From Owenia fusiformis (Eukaryota > Annelida > Polychaeta > Sabellida > Oweniidae), in the NCBI GenBank assembly GCA_903813345.2, contig CAIIXF020000001.1, forward strand, positions 61,490,270 to 61,554,269: a stretch of DNA of 64,000 nucleotides. Reading direction: 5' to 3'. The translations under genes were made by a program, and so were the position numbers. Shown one piece after another: positions 54,046-64,000 of the stretch. Each line of letters starts with the position of its first letter. Positions within the stretch are counted from its first letter, which is position 1. Below the pieces are notes generated by a model that did not search any database, was not told the origin of the DNA, and saw nothing but the letters and a program-made list of their open reading frames with translations.

Positions 54046-54881
54046 ATGATTATCCCCGAACAATAACTCAACTGAGTCTACATTCAGCGCTTTATCGTAT
54101 TCTATATGTGTTATTTTTAGTACCATCGTAAGTACATCTGTGAAGCCCCATTGTGTAGCCTAATGTAGCTACTTGTACAATGGTAACTTTGTGATTGTCT
54201 GTAAATGCCATGATGCAATATAAAACACTGTAAAAATCTGATAATTATTTTTGATTACTATGACAAGTAAAAGATTTATAACACTAACCTAATGCATAGT
54301 TTTACACATCTACATGCACACATTCTACTCGAATGTTACTATTTGAGATAATTCTTTTCGAAGCGATCGTACAGTCTTCATACATTGGAAGAATCACAAT
54401 TGAGCATTGTTTTTTATGATTATAATAAATATAAATATGATAAGGTTAATGACATATCAAAATTCTTGTTGGAGTGGTCAAAATCATATACTCTCGATAA
54501 ACTTTGATAAACGATATTTATTCATTATCCATGGAAGACAAAATATGTCATATCTACACCCTGATGTGGTGTTAAATTCATATAGGCATATTATGTACAT
54601 CTATATTTATGTTGATGTGAAATATTAAGTTATGATATTGGTCAACATGCAAAAAATGAACAAAAAATATTATTCGAAGCGTATTTCGAAAGTTTTGAGG
54701 ACGACATTTTGTTTTTCGATTTTGACCAATCAGAAACATATGTCATCTCAATAGGGGGTTACATGTTCATGTTCTCTAACTGGGAATGAGAGCCCATAAT
54801 TCAATTTTTGAACTAGTCTGAAGAGACCTACATGCAAAGTTCATAGCAAAAAGAAAAATCACAAATATGAATACAGTTTGA

Positions 54882-55067
54882 TTATAAGTCTATTGGAATT
54901 TTCATCGTGTTGATTTTAAAGTCTATTACAGAAGTTACTGTTATGTTTACCACACTGGTACCAGTTAGTGGTATGTTGAAAGGTATGAGTTGTTGAGTTT
55001 CACCTTCACCCAGATCATGCAGAATATCAACACGACGTTCCTTGTAGAAAGTAGTTCTTGGTTTGTC
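54882..55067 (-). pseudogene. Coding-like fragment, possibly from an alpha-2-macroglobulin/TEP-type protein
   Basis: Sixty-one sense codons are open on the minus strand before a TAA. No initiator ATG is near the start. The translation includes YKERRVDILHDLGEGETQQL, then IPFNIPLTGTSVVNITVTSV and INTMKIPIDL. The alternation, the GEG-E-T word and an I-P-L-x-G-x-x-x-I-T-V-T strand pattern resemble the macroglobulin-like region that precedes the bait and thioester parts in A2M/TEP/CD109 proteins. This is a recollection, not an alignment. No splice acceptor of good quality precedes it, so it may be a broken or isolated piece. Confidence 0.3.
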
Positions 55068-55183
55068 TTACATATGATAGATAGTAAGATATGATAGGCA
55101 ATATTCTCCTTTGACAAGATGTGACTGACACAGTTTTGTGTTGGAGTGTAGCAATATGCGGTGCAATCATACCATATCTAACA

Positions 55184-55291
55184 TCACATAACATGCTCAT
55201 CCCGGCCGTGCTCATCACAGAAAGATGTCAACACGTATGCCTCTCCATTAAATAATTCGTTTTTATATGCAGTATCTCGACCCGATCCTAT
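55184..55291 (-). CDS. Candidate terminal exon of an unidentified minus-strand gene
   Basis: After a clean acceptor (atatttcag) the minus strand reads 35 codons, IGSGRDTAYKNELFNGEAY then VLTSFCDEHGRDEHVM, and stops at 55184. The composition is coding-like and hydrophilic. Upstream exons would lie to the right, beyond or within the 82-bp satellite block. Candidate partners are not established. Confidence 0.3.
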   Translation of the reverse strand: MGSGRDTAYKNELFNGEAYVLTSFCDEHGRDEHVM

Positions 55292-55890
55292 CTGAAATAT
55301 AAGAAATATATATAATCAAGTTACTTGTTGTATTTCCCATAACTTATATAAACATCCATGACCAATATTCCCATTCTATTGATATTGTTATCATCTCGGA
55401 GTACCATAAATTGAAACAAGTAAATCGAAACAAGTAAATCCAAAATCGCAAGAAAAGATAAAGCTTGAAACAGGAACTACATGTTTCAAGACAGCTTGCA
55501 AATCCTATGGTTTTTCACATGATGAAATGGAAGAGCTAAAACTTATTCAAACATACTAGTTAATTAGTTCTAGTAATTCATCTAGTTTAAAATTATTTAT
55601 TACATTAAATATGTCTAAAGCATCGAAAAGTAATGTTTTCACCGCATTAAAGTAAAGTTGATCGATTTGTCGTACATGTAGATCGAGAGAATTGTGTGAA
55701 ATCAACCGGGCTTTCTTGTGTCATCTGGGCTTTGTTCAGAATTAGTGAAACTTGAAACATAGAAGCAAGAAAAGAAATGTACGGTTTCTGTTAATTTTGC
55801 TAAAATATAGGTCTCATCGCTCTTATTTGAGGCAATGCCATGCCACATGGCAGTAGTTAATCTTATTCTTTCTTTCTTTCAATAACAAGC

Positions 55891-57690
55891 CACTTAAATG
55901 TCATGTCAAACTCTGTTTATTTCGTATTATCTTCAGTAATTGTTTAACCACTCTTCATGTTTCATAAGCTAATTCCACTCATATTGTCATGCCAAACACT
56001 GTTTATTTCATTTATCTACAAGTTGTCTATCGCATTGTTTCAAAAGCTTATCAAACAATTGTGATACCAAACTCTGTTTATTTCGTATTATATACATGTT
56101 TTCAATCGCTTCTTTATGTTTTACAAGCTAGCTCTACTCAATTGTCATGCCAAACTCAGTTTATTTCGTAATTTTCATATGCTAATTCCACTCAATTGTC
56201 ATGCCAAACTCTGTTTATTTCATTTATGTACAAGTTGACAATCACCTCTTTGTGTTCCACAAGCTAATTCCTGCCAAATGTCATGTCAAAATCTGTTTAT
56301 TTCGTATTATCTACATTTTTTCAAGCTTTCCTTTATTTTTTACAAGCTAGCTCCACTCAATTGTCATGCCAAACTCGGTTTATTTCGTTTTAAGATACAG
56401 TTGTCAACCGCCCCTCGGGTTTCATAAGCGACACTCAATTGTCATGCCAAACTCAGCTTATTTCGTAATTTTCATATGCTAATTCCACTCAATTGTCATG
56501 CCAAACTCTGTTTATTTCATTTATCTACAAGTTGACAATCGCCTCTTCGTGTTTCACAAGCTAATTCCTGCCAAATGTCATGTCAAAATCTGTTTATTTC
56601 GTATTATCTACATTTTTTCAATCGCTTCTTCATTTTTTACAAGCTAGCTCCATTCAATTGTCATGCCCAACTCGGTTTATTTCATTTTAAGATACAGTTG
56701 TCAACCGCCCCTCGGGTTTCATGAGCGACAATCAATTGTCATGCCGAACTCAGTTTATTTCGTAATTTTCATATGCTAATTCCACTCAATTGTCATGCCA
56801 AACTCTGTTTATTTCATTTATCTACAAGTTGACAATCGCCTCTTCGTGTTTCACAAGCTAATTCCTGCCAATTGTCATGTCAAACTCTGTTTATTTCGTA
56901 TTATCTACATGTTTTCAATCTCTTCTTTATCTTTTACAAGCTAGCTCCACTCAATTGTCATGCCAAACTCGGTTTATTTCGTTTTAAGATACAGTTGTCA
57001 ACCGCCCCTCAAGTTTCATAAGCGAATTTCACTCAATTGTCATGCGAAACGTTTTATATTTCATTTATCTACAAGTTGTCAATCGCCTCTCCATGTTTCA
57101 CAAGCTAATTCCACTCAATTGTCAAACATAATTTATCTACAAGTTGTTAATCGCCTCTTCATGTTTCAAAAGCTAATTCCACTCAATTGTCAAGCATCAT
57201 TTATCTACAAGTTGTCAATCGCCTATTCATGTTTCACAAGCTAATTCCACCCAACAGTAATGTCAAACTCTGTTTATTTCGTATTATCTTCATGTTTTCA
57301 ATCTCTTCTTTCTTTTTACAAGCTAGCTTCACTCAATTGCCATGCCAAACTCGGTTTATTTCGTATTAAGATACAGTTGTCAACCGCCCTTCAGGTTTCA
57401 AAAGCGAATTCCACTCAACTGTCATGCCAGATTCTGTTTATTTTTTTTCTCCACATGTTGTCAATCGCCTCTTCATGTTTCAAAAGCTAATTCCACACGA
57501 TTGTCATGCCAAACCCTGTTTATTTCCTATTATCTACATGTTTTCAACTTAACCTTCATTTTTTTACAAGTCAGCTCCGCTCAATTGTCATGCCAAACTC
57601 AGTTTATTATTTATTATCTACAGTTGTTAGCTGCTCTTCATGTTTCATTAGTTAATTCCACTCAATTGTCGTGCCAAACATGTTCCAGTG
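55891..57690. repeat. 82-bp satellite block, about 22 copies
   Basis: Units of about 82 bp carry ttgtcatgccaaactctgtt, then atctacaagttgtcaatcgc and cacaagctaattccactcaa. They alternate in a two-unit pattern (cattt or gtatt, ttttacaagctagc or tttcacaagctaat), so there is a higher-order repeat. Many overlapping small plus-strand ORFs are artefacts. Confidence 0.9.
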
Positions 57691-58606
57691 CTTCATAAGC
57701 TATAATTATCTACATGATATAAAAGCATCTTTTCAAGACTAATTATTACTACGAACAAATGACATTCAATATCTCTTCCCAAATAATATCCTCTCATCAT
57801 AAACACTATCAACATCGTTGTCGCTATTGTAACACTCGTTATATTGAACCTGAAACTGATACGACTTGGATACATTTACCGAAGAGTACATAGAAAAAGA
57901 CAAATATTTTTATAAACCCTAGAGATACATATATCGAAAGATATACAGGACTCTCTAGGATGTAACCAATGTGAAAGTTCAAGATAAGTTTCACTTTCAT
58001 AAATATGTTGAAATACATACAAGAGCAATGAATCCGAGTTAGCCTGAGTCAATTGTCAGAGATAAAAGATTGCTTCAGGGACAACATGTTTCCAAAAATT
58101 GGTTTCTGAGTTCACACTTCGTATTATAATCCTAATATCATTAGATCGTTTTGAGTATAGACATCACTTCAACACAAACAATCACAATGTTTAGATATGC
58201 CTCAAGCAACAAATCGTATTAACGTCGTCATCATCATGAGCACCATCAGTCATCGTTGTCGCCAGAGTTATCGTCGTCATCTTGCACCTGAAAGTACAGT
58301 AATACATGTATGTATGCACACCATCTTCTCTTCAACTTGCATGCATTACCGACAACATTTGCATAATTTCAAACAGGCATCGGTTCTGCTAAAAACTCCT
58401 GCCAAAGAACCCTACCTATTCGAACGAATTGGACTTATACATGTTAATACGTATAGCCTGTAAAATAATATAACTCGTTAAAACTCAATCAACCAATGTT
58501 CTTTTGAGATAATGAGGATGGTGTCGAAGAAAAAACAATTAAAAAATATCGGACACAGATAAGACACAAATAAAATCATCGATAATCAAACTGAAGAAGT
58601 TTTACA

Positions 58607-59540
58607 CAGGGCGTTCAATAAGTACTGATAAAAATGCTGTAACTTTTTATTTTTTCAGATATCTAACTAATTATTTTAGTGTGGATCGTTGAGTAATATA
58701 CAGTGTGTCTCAAAAAATATGTTTCACTTACAAAAAGTTCAATATCTTTCATAATTTTGATTTTTCCCCTAAAACGTACTTTGGATATCAAAAGACAAAT
58801 CTTTCTCAAATAATTTGACACCATCGAATTCAAAATCATCAAAATGAAAATTGTTCCTCAGTCAATTGTTTGCGCACAAACTTGTCACAAATCAATGTCA
58901 TTTCTAAATCATTATGAATAAAATGATGCGTGCAACCAAAATTTGAATTAGTCATGTCTGCAATTTTTCTGATAGGAATTCATTCAATAAGTATATTGCA
59001 TCAATCTGACTATGGGAAGTTACAGCTTTTGGTCACTCCTGTCTGGGTTCATCTTCAACTGACTTTCTCCCTATTTGAAATAGCAGAACCAATGATATAT
59101 GCCAGGGATAGATATAGTGTCCTCCCCAAAACCTTCATTAATGTCCTTTGTTGCATCCTATTTTGATTAACTTATGGTTACATGTATATAGAACTTGACG
59201 CTGCTTCTAATTTGATGTTTATCATTGATATATTCTGTTCAGCAGCCATGTTAGGTGATGCCAAGGTATCTTAGTACCAGCGTGTATTACCCAACTTTCA
59301 AAATCGATTCAAAATAAAATTATGAATGAAACTGTTCACATTTGAAGTGGTTCTTTTGAAAAGATTTTCGTGCAGATCTAAACCACGGCGAACCATCTTA
59401 GGCTCCATCCAGTACCACCTTCCTGTTAGAGTGCATTCTTGTAATTCTCACAGCACAATACTCAACTACGTTCAGTAGAAAAGTTAGTCAGAAATATAAA
59501 AAAAAATCAGCAATTTTATCAGTATTTATTGAACGTTCTG
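58607..59540. mobile_element. Mariner-type element, 934 bp
   Basis: The left CAGGGCGTTCAATAAGTACT and the right complement CAGAACGTTCAATAAATACT form TIRs of about 28 bp. TA follows the right end. A second mariner-like tip (cagtgtgtctcaaaaaatat) lies inside at 58702, hinting at nesting. No transposase motif was seen. Confidence 0.6.
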
Positions 59541-59667
59541 TATATAGCTCTAATATGCAATATTTAGGCATCTTGGATATAATCGCCTTTTTAAAAATCG
59601 CTTAAAATACTTCCTTGCTGACGTCCTTATTTTCGAAGACGAACACTAATCCAACTTGTTATAATAA

Positions 59668-61685
59668 CACTCTCCCATGTATATCGTTCCGTATTAGTGA
59701 AATTATTGACATTAATACGGAATAAATCATACCATTTCATGAAAAATGGTGACCTTGTCCTACGGAAATTGAGATTATGTTTCACAGCAAGTTTGCATGG
59801 GGATACTGTATAGCACATGCTCTGGGGAATTGATTCTACTTTCTACAGACACCAATCACATCTCTGTCGATGGAATAATAAAAAAGCCTTAGGGTCCCAA
59901 CCTCCTTTGTTTACATTTACAAAAACAAGAAATAACTTTTTAAATCTTAAACTTTTGAAACCGATTTCACTTGCCAGCGACAGATACTTTAGTCGTTGAC
60001 GAACCGAACATGTCAGTTTGGTTCGTAATATCTCCAAATAAACGATTTCAACATTTTAACTCGATGCTAGTCCACGTGTTAATAAGGAATGGGTAAACGG
60101 TTTCCAAGTGTTAATACGGAATGAGTGTTAAATCGTATACATTCCCGGGGAAATCATAATTTTCATAAAACTTGCAATGATAATTGTTCTGATAGCTTAT
60201 TGATGGACATTGGACAGTATCTTATTGCATGCAAATGGTACATTAATCGACGGCGTCAACACGTGCGTCAATCGCAAGGATTGAATGTACATAATTAGTG
60301 TTTTCTTCTTTTTTCTTAAGTATTAAAAGATAATTTGTACATCGATGGCGTCAACGGGATAGTTTTACGCCCATTAATAATAAAGATAGGTTGTTGTACT
60401 TTTTCTTACTGCATCTAATAGGTAGTACTTTATCGACGGCTTCAACGACCGTCAACACAAGGTATTGATTGTTCATAAACATTTTCATTCTTTTTTATTA
60501 TTGTATGTAACAAATAATTTCATCCCTTTATGTAATATTCATGTGAGGACGCCAACTGTTTGAGTTGAAACAATAAAATCTTGAATCTTGTATTACATAC
60601 CCGGGATTACATGTAACCACACCAATTCTTTTGGATATAAAAAACATGATAATAAAAGCACCAACAAACATCTGAGTGTTTTGTTTACCGAGTTTGACCC
60701 AGATCACCATGCATTAATCCTGTTAACTAGCTGTACTAAGTTTATAATCCCAAATTAATCATGCGCTCCTTATTAATCCCCTCAATTATTTACCATGAAG
60801 TGTTAACTATCCCGCACCGCCACGCCCAAAGAACTGCGCGTACACAGATGAGGTATGTTATTTTACGTCTATTTTCAATTCTTATAAGGATACCGAATCA
60901 TGTAGGCTAGTCAGGCAAACCTTTTTTCGTAGCGGTTATCATACTTTCATCAAAAACCAGAACCCGCTTTTCAAGATGTCTCGACCTCGTAAGAAGAAGA
61001 TTGGGATTGACATTGGGGAAAAGGAGGAGGAAACGGTCTTCTACAGTTAAAACTGATGGCTCGAATGAAGTTATAATTGAAACTAAATGTCCATGCTACT
61101 GAAACCCGTATTCAAGGTATTATGTTTTATACCCCGGGTTAAAACACACTCATATAGTATAACACTACTAATTATCTTAATCTTCATTTCATTTACGAGT
61201 GCACCGTTTCGTTCATTGAGTTTACTTATTGAGTCGACCAAATCCGTATTAACACGTGGACTAGCATCGAGTTTTAAAAAATGTTGAAATCGTTTATTTG
61301 GAGATATAATGAACCAAACTGACATGTCCGGTTCGTCAACGACTAAAGCATCTGTCGCTGGCAAGTGAAATCGGTTTCAAAAACTTAAGATTTAAAAAGT
61401 TATGACAACTTTTGTCATTTTTTCACGTTTTTGTAAATGTAAACAAAGGAGGGAGGGACCCTAAGGCTTTTTTATTATTCTATCGACAGAGATGTGATTG
61501 GTGTCTATAGATAGTAGAATCAATTCCCCAGAGCATGTGCCATACAGTATTCCCATGCGAACTTGCTGTGAAACATAATCTCAATTTCCGTAGGACAAGG
61601 TCACCATTTTTCATGAAATGGTATGATTTATTCCGTATTAATGTCAACAATTTCACTAATACGGAACGGTATACATAGGAGAGTG
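59668..61685. mobile_element. Long-TIR DNA transposon, 2018 bp, 4-bp target duplication
   Basis: Ends CACTCTCC are flanked by ATAA on both sides (59664-59667 and 61686-61689). The TIRs are about 430 bp long (59668 to about 60090, and about 61250 to 61685) at about 90-95% identity. A CACT start with a 4-bp duplication fits Chapaev-type (CMC) elements. The middle contains three imperfect copies of atcgacggcgtcaac (about 60246, 60342 and 60430), a short ORF near 60976 starting MSRPRKKKIGIDIGEKEEE, and the minus-strand frame at 61083-61364. No full transposase is present. Confidence 0.75.
61083..61364 (-). CDS. 93-aa reading frame inside the long-TIR element
   Basis: It starts MPATDALVVDEPDMSVWFII, and its first part is repeated in the opposite arm (59970-60060) as PATDTLVVDEPNMSVWFVI. 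The differences are mostly conservative (A/T, D/N, I/V), so the arms may once have been under coding constraint. The C-terminal half (ISKLNERNGALVNEMKIKII) is helical and unique to the right side. No family is recognised. Confidence 0.3.
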   Translation of the reverse strand: MPATDALVVDEPDMSVWFIISPNKRFQHFLKLDASPRVNTDLVDSISKLNERNGALVNEMKIKIISSVILYECVLTRGIKHNTLNTGFSSMDI

Positions 61686-61964
61686 ATAAGGGTTCCTAAA
61701 TAGGAGTTTTTACATGATTTATAAAGATTTTGGTTACATCTAGATAAGTATATTAAGCCTATACCGAGTAATATATTATAATTCGATAACCAGAGCCACT
61801 ACAATATTATGTTTTAGATATGAAATGTCAAAATAAATTCTATGAATAAAAAATGATGATCAACTTTGTGTTTGTGAAATACCATGAACCACAAAATAAC
61901 ATAGACGCGGATAAATGATTAGTTTTGCGCTTAGATACATTATTATTGAATTGAATAAAAATAC

Positions 61965-62030
61965 TCAATCGGCCGGGCGTCGTAGTAAATATCGGAGCAA
62001 TGTGACCACGGTATTACCAGGCCTGTTCTA
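61965..62030. repeat. Third copy of the palindromic dispersed repeat
   Basis: aaaatactcaatcggcc and tcggagcaatgtgaccacgg match the right half of the repeat at 22670-22798. Only a half element remains. Confidence 0.5.
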
Positions 62031-62589
62031 GGGGTATAAGTGCTAGTTTAGAAGGCATTTATTTAAGGAATAAAGACCGATATTTTATAATTTATGGCGC
62101 AATGTATGACCAAAAATTATATTCTACTCATTGTTAAAAGACCGAAATCTGAATAAAATCTGAGGTCATATATTTGACATTAATCATGAAATCAATTCTA
62201 ATATGATAGACAGACAAGAAAAACAATTATTACCACCTTACCGGTCCCATTCTAGGGTTATGAGTGCTAGTTTAGAAGGCATTTATTTTACTATATCAAC
62301 ATGAGCAGTTACGTCATAGTGGCGGGCCATATTGCCGGTCAATAAATAAGGGTTATGTACTGGGATATGGGGTTTATCCAGAGGGAGATATGCATATCTA
62401 CCTGAGGGACCGTAGGGACTGAAGGTAGATGTGCATATCTCACGAGGGATGAACCCAATATCCAAACCGACCGTACATAACTGCTTAATCCTATACCAAG
62501 TAGAGTTTTCAGGAGCATATGGCCATTTCAATAGTACAAGGTGTGAAAATAAACAAATCATTCATATGCAAAGTCATTTTACTGCATTA

Positions 62590-62650
62590 CCGGAAGCGGG
62601 AAGATATGCACCGGAAGCGGGAAGATATGCACCGAAGCGGGAGATATGGC
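62590..62650. repeat. 21-bp tandem repeat, 3 copies
   Basis: ccggaagcgggaagatatgca is repeated twice fully and once degenerately. Each unit contains a ccggaag ETS-type word. It is about 300 bp upstream of the SR-rich gene. Confidence 0.75.
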
Positions 62651-62779
62651 GGGAGATTTGGAGGTTCTGGATATGGAAACCTCAAATTTTACTACGTAAA
62701 TTAATATCACTTACCAATTATGTCATTACAATATGCTAAAAGCTACCATAGTCACCTTTTATTGGAACAATTATTTTCT

Positions 62780-62932
62780 ACTTTCACTTTCACTTTCGGT
62801 TTCCCGGAAGCCCCGCCCACTTTACGTCATAGTTGCGCATGCGCACCATTCATTTTTCTACCATTTTGAAAGTCACACAAAATTTTCAAAAGTGCGATAA
62901 ATTGGTCCAAAAACAAGCGTTACAAGTCTACT
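62780..62932 (+). promoter_or_regulatory. TATA-less promoter of the SR-rich gene
   Basis: Within about 150 bp of the ATG, in order: cccggaagc (ETS/GABP-type), ccccgcccac (GC box), tttacgtcata (CRE-type), tgcgcatgcgca (a perfect NRF-1 palindrome) and taccattttgaa (YY1-like). This clustered set is typical of broadly expressed genes. No TATA box is present. Confidence 0.6.
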
Positions 62933-63988
62933 ATGTCGACGAATACAACGCAGTTAGATACAACAGAAGGGGTTAATACCCAGGGTGATCCACGAGTTAG
63001 CCCAGCGCGCTCGAACAAAGGTAAATCACCGGTTGTGAAGTCTGAAGTTCTAGAAAAAGACCGGCGTGGCCGTAGAGAAAGTCGAAGTACTTCAATTTCT
63101 AGTAGGTCAGACTCTGACACTTCGTTTAAAAGACGTAAAAAACATCGTCACAGAGATTCGGCTTCTCCTAAACGGCGACGTCACAGAACTAAATCTATTT
63201 CCTCAAGTCCGAGGGGTAGATACAGATCGAGATCCAGGTCTAGATCCAGGTCTAGATCAAGGAGATCACGTTCTCATACCTCAAGTCCGAGGGTGAGATA
63301 CAGATCTAAAGATAGACTTCACAATCGTAAAAGGTCTAGATCTAAGTCCAGGTCTAGATACAAGTACAAACATAGATCAAAGTCTAGGTCTAGATCAAAG
63401 TCTTTGTCCTCAAGTCCGAGGAAAAGACACAAATCTTCACATCATAGATCTGCTTATAGGTCTCATAGATCTCCTTCTTTAAGTCCAAAGAAGAGATACT
63501 ATCGTAAACAATCTCCTTCTATAAGTCCTAAAAGGAGACGTTACAGAAATGATAAAGATTCACCCAGATACGATAAGTATCAATGGGAGAGAGATCAATT
63601 TATCAATCCGAGAATTGATCAGAGACAGGAAATGTTTCAGAATTTCTTGCAAGACCAGCAAGTTCTGAGAGCGATGTATGCAGGATCTGCATACATACCT
63701 CAAAATATTTCCAAGAAAACACAGTCAAGGCCATGGTCTGTGAATGATGATCACACTCAAGTAAATGATGATCACACACACATTCAAATAAATGATGATC
63801 ATCAATTTAAATCACCTCCTTCTCTTACAAGAACCATTTCTCTCAATAGAGACGATGATTCAGTTACTATAGAGTTGGAGAATGATGGTGAACAGGAAGA
63901 TCCTGATACTAAGCCATCAAATGAGGTGGCAAGAGCCAAATTAGAATTTTTGGCAGCCACTGAAGTCGTTAAAAAAATCTTTCCCTGA
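62933..63988 (+). CDS. Serine/arginine-rich protein, 351 aa
   Basis: A single open frame from 62933 to the stop at 63988, 12 bp before the window end. Residues 1-45 are Thr/Ser-rich. Residues about 46-215 form an RS domain with long R-S runs and repeated SSSPR and SLSPKKR phrases, like splicing-factor RS domains phosphorylated by SR kinases. Residues 216-265 are charged with RQEMFQNFLQDQQ. Residues about 270-300 contain three VNDDHT-type repeats. The C-terminus reads VARAKLEFLAATEVVKKIFP. No RNA-recognition motif is visible, so it is not a classical SR splicing factor. The upstream promoter supports a host gene. ORF1 of a retroelement is an alternative that cannot be excluded, because the downstream sequence is outside the window. 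Confidence 0.6.
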   Translation: MSTNTTQLDTTEGVNTQGDPRVSPARSNKGKSPVVKSEVLEKDRRGRRESRSTSISSRSDSDTSFKRRKKHRHRDSASPKRRRHRTKSISSSPRGRYRSRSRSRSRSRSRRSRSHTSSPRVRYRSKDRLHNRKRSRSKSRSRYKYKHRSKSRSRSKSLSSSPRKRHKSSHHRSAYRSHRSPSLSPKKRYYRKQSPSISPKRRRYRNDKDSPRYDKYQWERDQFINPRIDQRQEMFQNFLQDQQVLRAMYAGSAYIPQNISKKTQSRPWSVNDDHTQVNDDHTHIQINDDHQFKSPPSLTRTISLNRDDDSVTIELENDGEQEDPDTKPSNEVARAKLEFLAATEVVKKIFP

Positions 63989-64000
63989 GATAGCAGAGAT

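Noticed and set aside
56960-57698. Overlapping 60-118 codon plus-strand frames rich in NSTQLSCQT
   Set aside because: They are translations of the 82-bp satellite units in several frames.

Overview
This is a eukaryotic, AT-rich, intron-rich window from an invertebrate animal, most likely a marine lophotrochozoan such as a mollusc. The reasons are metazoan orthologues (translin, CDK2, a FASTKD-family protein) split by many GT-AG introns, very abundant short inverted-repeat DNA transposons and minisatellites, and two copies of a tandem-repeat element with an ACGG microsatellite, an architecture known from bivalve pearl/CvA elements. There are no bacterial operons, CRISPR arrays or rRNA genes, and no functional tRNA was recognised. 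The single-exon reading frames seen by ORF calling are mostly shadows; the genes below were rebuilt from exon, splice-site and phase consistency. Layout: (1) 1-4.1 kb: first coding exon of a secreted protein on the minus strand running off the left edge, then SINE and inverted-repeat elements. (2) 4.1-16.4 kb: a six-exon plus-strand gene for a small secreted acidic cysteine-containing protein (198 aa). Its introns hold a 1.67 kb TIR element, a 60-copy 22-bp minisatellite, two mariner-type elements and a 3.27 kb almost perfect palindrome (foldback element) with a 6-bp target duplication, ending 48 bp before exon 5. (3) 16.4-21 kb: a 26-bp minisatellite, a small coiled-coil protein on the minus strand, and G-tract repeats. 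(4) 21.2-24.0 kb: complete translin (TSN, 6 exons, 232 aa) on the plus strand, followed by a 46-bp minisatellite. (5) 27.0-39.9 kb: complete minus-strand FASTKD-family mitochondrial RNA-biology protein (7 coding exons, 669 aa). Its introns carry two copies of the HINE/pearl-like element and a nested, opposite-strand, single-coding-exon gene for a 679-aa secreted protein of unrecognised family. (6) 40-44.4 kb: a dense cluster of inverted-repeat elements (pogo/Tigger-like, TTAA-flanked and others). (7) 44.6-50.8 kb: the first five coding exons (residues 1-196) of CDK2. The remaining exons were not found in the next 12 kb. (8) 50.8-62.7 kb: mostly elements (a 0.5 kb palindrome, an 82-bp satellite block, a mariner-like element, a 2.0 kb long-TIR element), with a few coding-like minus-strand stretches. 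(9) 62.8-64 kb: a strong TATA-less promoter and an SR-rich protein of 351 aa at the right edge. The genes share no evident pathway. The striking theme is how much of each intron is foldback or palindromic DNA, which would make long intronic RNA hairpins.
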